The notes below the pieces were generated by a model. That model was not told where the DNA came from. It worked only from the letters and a program-made list of their open reading frames with translations, and did not search any database. Positions 16,807 to 22,154 of a stretch of DNA of 22,154 bases are shown one piece after another. Every line of letters starts with the position of its first letter. The stretch's first letter is position 1. The translations under genes and the position numbers were made by a program. The stretch is taken from assembly GCA_037447655.1 (NCBI GenBank), contig JBBHKE010003512.1, forward strand, positions 1 to 22,154. Direction: 5' to 3'. The stretch comes from Zygnema cylindricum (lineage: Eukaryota > Streptophyta > Zygnematophyceae > Zygnematales > Zygnemataceae).

Positions 16807-16932
16807 CTAGTTTGAGAACTGTAATCCACACTGTTCGGTGAACTGTACTGAGGTTCAATAACAACGGTTCTACATTGAGCCGTAACAGTAATCATCGCCG
16901 GTGAGCCCATGAGGTTCATCATCGTAACAACG
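16807..16932 (-). CDS. Gene 3, alternative upstream exon
   Basis: Acceptor GGGTTTTTAG| and donor ACTAG|GTGATA enclose 41 open codons including MMNLMGSPAMITVTAQCRT and VVIEPQYSSPNSVDYSSQT. Phase 2 on both sides joins to the internal exon at 16602. A competing frame over the same DNA runs to a donor at ATG|GTAAAA (16763) and would join the longer internal exon at 16643. Only transcripts can decide. Confidence 0.28.
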
Positions 16933-17035
16933 CTAAAAACCCAACAATTTTGTATTGTGTGAATTTCACCTTCGATATGTGGTCCAATGTGGGATGTTAT
17001 TTAAGATGTTGGGGAAAATGGGCGTAAGTTACACC

Positions 17036-17536
17036 GTTATTAGTGTCAAAGTCACTAATTTGGGTTCTTAAATTTTGTTTTTCCTCAAATAGGATACATG
17101 ATTTTAATTTTTTTCCTTGACGCTAATTGGTACCGCACAAAATAGCGTAAAGAACTAAAGTTCAATAAGATCTAAATAGCGCAGTGTAATTTGATTTCAG
17201 ATCAGACATAAATGTACTTTCAATCAAAAATTTTACAAAAATGAATTAAATCGACGCTGCGCATAGGAACGCGGCTAAAAGCGATTGGTTGACCAAAACT
17301 AGTCGACATGTAAACTAGTCCGGTTATACCGACATTTAAATTCCAACGGTTAATATATTTTTTAATGCATCTGATACATATAATAATGTATATAATCGTT
17401 TTAAAATTTTCCATTTTGTCGTTCAAATTAGCGCTAACACCAAATTAGAATAAACCTTTTTTTTTAATTTTCAAATTTTAATTACGCCAATGACTTTATA
17501 TTTACTACACACTATTTAAACTTTGACACTAATAAC
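17036..17536. mobile_element. Candidate MITE-like segment with 17-bp terminal inverted repeats
   Basis: GTTATTAGTGTCAAAGT at 17036-17052 recurs exactly as its reverse complement at 17520-17536, 501 bp outer distance. The interior is AT-rich, with AATTAGCGCTAA and GACGCTAATTGG motifs and no transposase. A target-site duplication is not evident, so this could be two fragments of a dispersed repeat. Confidence 0.45.
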
Positions 17537-17587
17537 AATCGTGTGCGTTGGCGTTACAAGCCAAATTCCCTTTATGCCATGATATAC

Positions 17588-17861
17588 ATTATTACTGCTT
17601 GTCGTATGCTTTGTGGTCCGCTTCTTCAAAGAGCTCATTTCGCTTGCAATATTGATTAGGTTGTATACGGATGGAAACATTTTAGACTTTATTGCTGCTA
17701 TTGCACAAGCCAAGACGCAATGTGTAGAGGTGGAATTGACCTCCACAATGTCACCACTAATCTTAGTCCAGTCCACCATGATACATGACCAGCCACCTTC
17801 CGCTATTGACTGTATTATAGATTCACCATCATACCACAGGCTAGACTTTTGTACCAAGTAA
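17588..17861 (-). CDS. Possible upstream exon of gene 3 or separate ORF
   Basis: Acceptor CTTCGTTTGTAG| and donor AATAAT|GTATAT bracket 91 open codons, including ESIIQSIAEGGWSCIMVDW, then SGDIVEVNSTSTH and NLINIASEMSSLKKR. No family is recognised and phase continuity with gene 3 is not established. An 82-codon ORF also exists on the opposite strand (17613-17861), so one of them is a shadow. Confidence 0.25.
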
Positions 17862-19030
17862 CTACAAACGAAGACAGTTGGGGCTTGTTTACCATCAGAA
17901 TGTGTTAAACTCTCAAAGAACTTTGTTTTGGGGTGTTAACATTGGCGGGGCATGCTACTTACAGGCTTCGGATTTAAGAGCTGGGACAAGGGACGCTTGT
18001 GCGTCCGTGCATTGACAAGAAAACCTCTTTTCAAATCTGAACCCTGACTCCTTACTCCTTAAGATCCTTGCCATGGTGTGTTTCTTTCAACCTACAATAT
18101 CAAGGTGAGGGCTTACTCTGAAGAGATTGTACATTTATGTAAAACTCTTTTACCTCCTGCTTCCCGTTTCCACTTTTAGAAGGGAGGTATTCATTTGCTG
18201 GAAATGCTTTCACTCATCTATATCCTCTCAGAACAGGTTCATTTCTCTCAAATGGATTTTTTTAAATCGCGGCTTTGTTTTTCTGGTCTGCTGGTGAGCT
18301 TTTATCTCCTTCCATAATTCTAGGGCTAGATTCACCATTTGTCTGATCAAGATGCCGGAGGATGTGTAAAATAAATAAAAAAAATGAAAAGGGTTTTCAC
18401 GAGATCCCAATGCTGTGTGATGTAAGGAACAGATAAAAACATTTTATGGCCCAAAAATATGAAAGGAAGAAGACCTCCAACAAACTGAGAGGCCCAAAGA
18501 AAAGATTAGAAACAGCGTGTACGTGTACAATCTCCTTTAACAGTGAAAAAGGGTAAATCGGAACACCTACCAAAAATCTTTTCCTTAACTTGCTTTAAGA
18601 AACAGCTTGGCACAAATTTGAAAAAAAAAAGAGGAAAAGAAAAAATTAAACAGTAGAACCGAGCAAACAAGAAAACTTCCCACTAAAAAATCATTCATCT
18701 CAGACCATAAATACAAACAAAGGGACAAAGAGAACAAAAAACTTCGCTCGACAAAGAAAAAGAGAAACCGGAGAAAGAAAAGAAACAAAGAATGTTTGAT
18801 AAAGTAAAAAACTCAACATGTTTTTTCAATACTACAAAGAAAACTAGGTCATCTGTGGCAATTAATACCCGAAAGAATCATATACAATGCGTAAAAGTTG
18901 AGCAGTTAAACCCATTTAACCCCATTAAAACTACCCAGTTTTAAAGAAAAATTGTCCAGATCCAGCCCCTCCACAATATAGGATTTTCCCTACAACTTTT
19001 TCGGCCTGCCCGGCCACATTAATTTGCCTC
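17862..19030. other. No confident gene; purine-rich run at 18600-18800
   Basis: On the minus strand, good acceptors occur (for example CATCTTGATCAG| near 18345, followed by TNGESSPRIMEGDKSSP, and CTTTGGGCCTCTCAG| near 18500). A small open segment, CFLKQVKEKIF, ends at donor G|GTAGGT near 18567. They may be exons of gene 3, but phases do not chain, so none is called. Confidence 0.35.
17991..18006. repeat. Short perfect hairpin GGACGC-TTGT-GCGTCC
   Basis: A 6-bp GC-rich stem with a TTGT loop in otherwise AT-rich DNA. No function can be assigned. Confidence 0.5.
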
Positions 19031-19079
19031 CGGAAAAAAAAAAAAATAGGCCTTCTGCCTCAGGTTGCCAAAAAAGCTC

Positions 19080-19790
19080 TACCTCCCCCACTCCCCTCTT
19101 AGGTTTCTTTTTTATCTCTCCTGTTCTTTCTTTCTCCTTTCTCAAAAGTTGGTGATGGCGTGGCATTCTTGTACAGAAAAATGTGACAGCTTCATTCCTC
19201 GATGACACCCTCCCCTTCGACATCCCGTCTCCCTTCTTGATGACAAAACTGGTCCTATTAAATTGTACAATGAGTCTCTGCCTCCTCTCCTCTCTCTCTC
19301 TCGTTCTTCCTCTTCCATCCTGTCCATCCGGGTCCCTCCTCTCCAGTACTCCATTCCATTCCCCCTCATTTCCCCTTCCTTCCCTTCCTTCCCCTTCCGT
19401 CATTTCCTTCCATTCCTCCACCCATCTTCTCCCCTCCTTCCCTCCTCTCCCTCCCTCCCCCTCCCATTCCTCCTCCCCGTCCCATGTTTCCTCCCTCCCC
19501 GTCTGCCGACCTCCCTCACCCACCCCAGCCCCCTCGACCGGACAGGCGCCTCGAAATCAAGTGGCTGCGGCAGAGGCAGAGAGAGGAGACAGGAACGAGG
19601 GACATGGAAGGAAGGGAGGACGGAAGGGAGAGGAAGAAAGAGGAGGGAGAAAGGAGTGCGAGGAAGGGAGAATGAGGAGGAGGGAGGAAAGGAGTGCGGA
19701 TGCGCGGAGGAATCAGGGATCGAAAGAGATCGAGGAGAATCGGCATACCGGTAAGCTGAACAGAGTGAAAGGAGAAAGTCAGAGTGCGAT
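19080..19790 (+). other. Long pyrimidine tract followed by purine tract
   Basis: 19080-19540 is dominated by C/T (CTCCCT-type runs) and 19590-19790 by A/G (GGAAGGGAGG-type runs), with a short mixed centre near 19545-19590. The halves are loosely complementary, so a hairpin or triplex is conceivable. Long ORFs in several frames here are composition artefacts. Confidence 0.7.
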
Positions 19791-19829
19791 CAGATGGCAA
19801 AATGTCATTTCATTTGCGGGTTAGATTAG

Positions 19830-20890
19830 GGTAACTGAAGATTCGCGGGAAAACCGGGCGTACGGATTTGGGAGTACGGCTTAGTCTGCAGAGTAGCGGT
19901 TCGTACGGACGTTTGCGTCGGTCGCGTTGTCGGGTTGTGCGCCTCAGCTCCTCGGGAAGATCGCCAGCGCATCAGAATCCGGACGGCGATGACGTCATGG
20001 AAGAGTGAAAGTCGTGTCACGGTGGCGAGGCGGGCCGGGGGATATTTGGAGATGAAAGGAAGCTTTTGTGGCGCATACGGGGGCCACGACAATCGGGGAG
20101 AAGACGTGGCAGCTGCCGATGCATGAGACAATCGGTATGGTCCAATGAAAATGCAGGAATAGATTTCGCCTGTGCGGGTTCTGCGGCGCCTGGCTGACGC
20201 GCGAATCTAAATTCGGCGTCTGGAGCGGCCGCGCTGGCGCCTTTGAGTGTTTTCGTTTGCGGCAAAGTCGCGTTGACGTTTTGTGGGCCGCGCGCGTCGG
20301 AAAGGGCGGAGGGATATTATGTGGAAGAGGGGGTGAGGATAGCATGGTGCGGAGAGTGCGTACGAACTGTACGGTAGATGTCCAGGGAAGGTTGTATCAA
20401 ACGAACAGAAAGCTCGTGGTACTTCCGGGCAAATGTCACATTTTTTGTCGGGAGTTGAGGATCCAAAAAGTTGCAATGATGCGTTGTCACTGTTGATTCT
20501 CTTTGACCAGGTGCAAGTGTGCCACCAGGAGTGGGTGTCGCGACTCGCCAGTACTGTACTGAAACATCGGTGCATTGGTGCATCGGCAAATCGGTGCATC
20601 GGTATGGGATTTCGGAGAGCAGCGATTTGGGAGCCGACTGGATTTAGCAATCCGTCGTTTTTGTTGTTTATCCGTTACAGTTTGACGCCCCGCTACGATG
20701 TTTCCCACAGCGCCGGTGCCTTTTGATGTGGCGGGAACTGCACGTTGTCCTATGCGGCCGCGCAGCCAAACGCTTTACTGGTCGCATGTGTGGTTACGAG
20801 TTTCTTAATGAATGTTTGTCGTTAAGCAAGACATTCAGCCCTAAATACTGTATTCTACACCGTGAATCGCTACATGACAGTACAGGTAAG
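19830..20890. promoter_or_regulatory. GC/CpG-rich block, possible promoter or first-exon region
   Basis: Markedly richer in G+C and CpG than the rest (for example GCGGCCGCGCTGGCGCC near 20224). It contains a small TCGGTGCAT repeat (20565-20605) and ends with a consensus donor. Candidate start region of a plus-strand gene leaving the window, or of gene 3 on the minus strand; neither is proven. ORFs here show no recognisable domain. Confidence 0.35.
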
Positions 20891-20891
20891 T
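20880..20891 (+). other. Consensus 5' splice site ACAG|GTAAGT on plus strand
   Basis: GTACAG|GTAAGTC is a near-perfect donor, at the edge of the GC-rich block and followed by a CTGTA microsatellite. It may end a noncoding or short coding first exon whose continuation is outside the window. No partner acceptor is identified. Confidence 0.35.
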
Positions 20892-21357
20892 CTCTGTACT
20901 GTACTGTACTGTACCACACCGCACCATCGTCATCACATAGTAACAAATTAACAATAATTAGGTCGCGACTTCTTTTGGCCAAAATTCACAAAATAGTGCT
21001 AGCCGTACTATTTAGGGACGTGGACTAAAATCTGCCACGTCTCCATGCACGAAATTAGCATTAGGTCGAAGTTCCGTCGGGAGGCTTCTGTAATTGTACG
21101 GACAGGTCAACATCACTGGCTGTCGTATTTTCATTTTGGAACCGGGGCCATCGTGAAGTGTTTGTAAACAAACTGTCGCACACGTGTTCCAATTTGCGTC
21201 GTACCACGTAGGCTATTCGTCAAATATTTTTTAACCGACTAATTTTAGGGAATTGATCATTGGCAGTAACTATTTTGATTGCGCAGTCACTTACGTCACT
21301 ATGTCAAAGATCGTACGTTGAAAGTACACACTGGTACAAGTAAAGTACAGTTGATTT
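20892..21357. other. Intergenic, nothing recognised
   Basis: Moderate AT content with scattered GTACGG/CGTACG motifs. No ORF, RNA or repeat could be supported. Confidence 0.5.
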
Positions 21358-22154
21358 TGAATTTGGCGATCAACTACACCGCCAATCGCTATTAGCGTAG
21401 AAGTTTCTTTAGCGTATACGAATAATTAGCGTGGTTTACGCTAATTGGGAATTTGGAAATTTTCGAAGAAATCGATTACTCTAATTAGGAATTAGGGTAT
21501 TTTTTAAATAATGTGGATAATTCTATTTGAGAATAAATTAAAAAAAAAGCGGGACGGGATTAGCGTACACAAAGTTTTGTGAGTTTTGTGCAAAGTTTTG
21601 TGCGCCTACCAAAGGCCTACCATAAAAAAGCCTACTTTTGAACCATGGTTTCACTGATATTTTTACGCCGGTCCGTTTTATACTTTTATTATAGTTTATA
21701 AATTATATTTCGTTTCCTACGAGTTAATTTTTTCCGTACAAAATTTGTAATACTTTACTTTTGAGAGGTTTCATTCCGCGTCGTTCTTCAATTTACGAAG
21801 TTCAATGTAACGCTTCGCGGACATGTGCGCTCGAACTGGAGCTCACGTAAAGTGCGAAGGTGACTGTGCGCAACACTTTTATTTACATGTGGTTGCCGCA
21901 GTTTTGTTACCGTAAACCTGGGCCGGCCGTGTGAATTGCTGATTTTATTATGACGGTCGACGATCGCATGCGCGGCAAAATTTTAACCGGTTGTAACAAT
22001 ATTTTGAAAGTCGAAGCTGTTCAACTAATTGACCGTCAAATTTAAACTCAACGGTACACCGCGAATCGTAATTAGAGTAAATTACTCTAATTCGGTCGCT
22101 CGAAATTTCGACTCTATCACATCAAATAGAGTAATCGATTCTAATTTTTTCATT
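21358..22154. repeat. Two diverged copies of an ACACCGC...CTAATTAG module
   Basis: Copy 1 (about 21367-21490) and copy 2 (about 22040-22154) share, in order, TACACCGC(C/G)AATCG, an ATTAG(C/A)GTA inverted pair, CGAA(A)TTT or TTTTCGAA and ATCGATT(A)CTCTAATT. Copy 2 contains AATTAGAGTAA and its exact reverse complement around one base (22070-22092). The last copy runs into the window edge. Confidence 0.6.

Noticed and set aside
19183-19824. 213-aa plus-strand and 177-aa minus-strand ORFs
   Set aside because: Produced by the pyrimidine/purine tracts; Ser/Pro-rich or Glu/Arg/Gly-rich composition with no domain.
20207-20650. 147-aa minus ORF in the GC-rich block
   Set aside because: Few stops are expected in GC-rich DNA; no recognisable motif and competing ORFs in other frames.

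Overview
The window looks like nuclear DNA of a eukaryote, most likely a streptophyte (a land plant or charophyte-grade green alga). It is AT-rich and full of simple and low-copy repeats, with GT-AG introns and strongly diverged intergenic sequence. Two multi-exon genes on the minus strand can be rebuilt by splicing. A third is probable but incomplete. No prokaryotic, organellar, rRNA, tRNA or CRISPR features were seen.

Gene 1 (minus, 10747 to 3457) is a nine-exon model for a plant-type O-fucosyltransferase-like protein of about 351 aa. None of its exons stands out as a long ORF. It emerges only when the splice sites are joined in phase. Diagnostic segments are ALHMRFEEDW, the FLAGG strand, the SD pair with VVEGERF, and a Cys-bearing C-terminus (ECIC). 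The 3' half is well supported; the first exon and its junction are less certain.

Gene 2 (minus, 14644 or 14845 to 11128) is a five-exon aldo/keto reductase closely resembling plant L-galactose dehydrogenase of the ascorbate pathway. It gives 318 aa from the internal ATG, almost the Arabidopsis length, and the catalytic Asp/Tyr/Lys/His set is present.

Gene 3 (minus, about 16253 to 16930, perhaps further) is a putative unknown protein. Two phase-compatible 3' exons are its best part.

Region by region: 1-2640 holds a large imperfect inverted repeat, with arms of about 1 kb around 1037, and a third partial copy. 2640-3457 is AT-rich with no gene seen, apart from a possible poly(A) signal for gene 1. 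3457-10747 is gene 1, whose introns contain nearly all the tandem and inverted repeats of that stretch. 11128-14845 is gene 2. 14846-16250 contains short hairpins and degenerate 100-bp repeats. 16250-18600 contains gene 3 and a pair of exact 17-bp inverted repeats. 18600-19030 is mostly purine-rich. 19040-19790 is a long pyrimidine tract followed by a purine tract. 19830-20890 is a GC- and CpG-rich block ending in a consensus splice donor on the plus strand. 21350-22154 has two diverged copies of a CTAATTAGAGT-containing module.

Genes 1 and 2 are plausibly linked only at the level of GDP-mannose-derived L-sugars (L-fucose and L-galactose). I see no evidence of a shared transcript.
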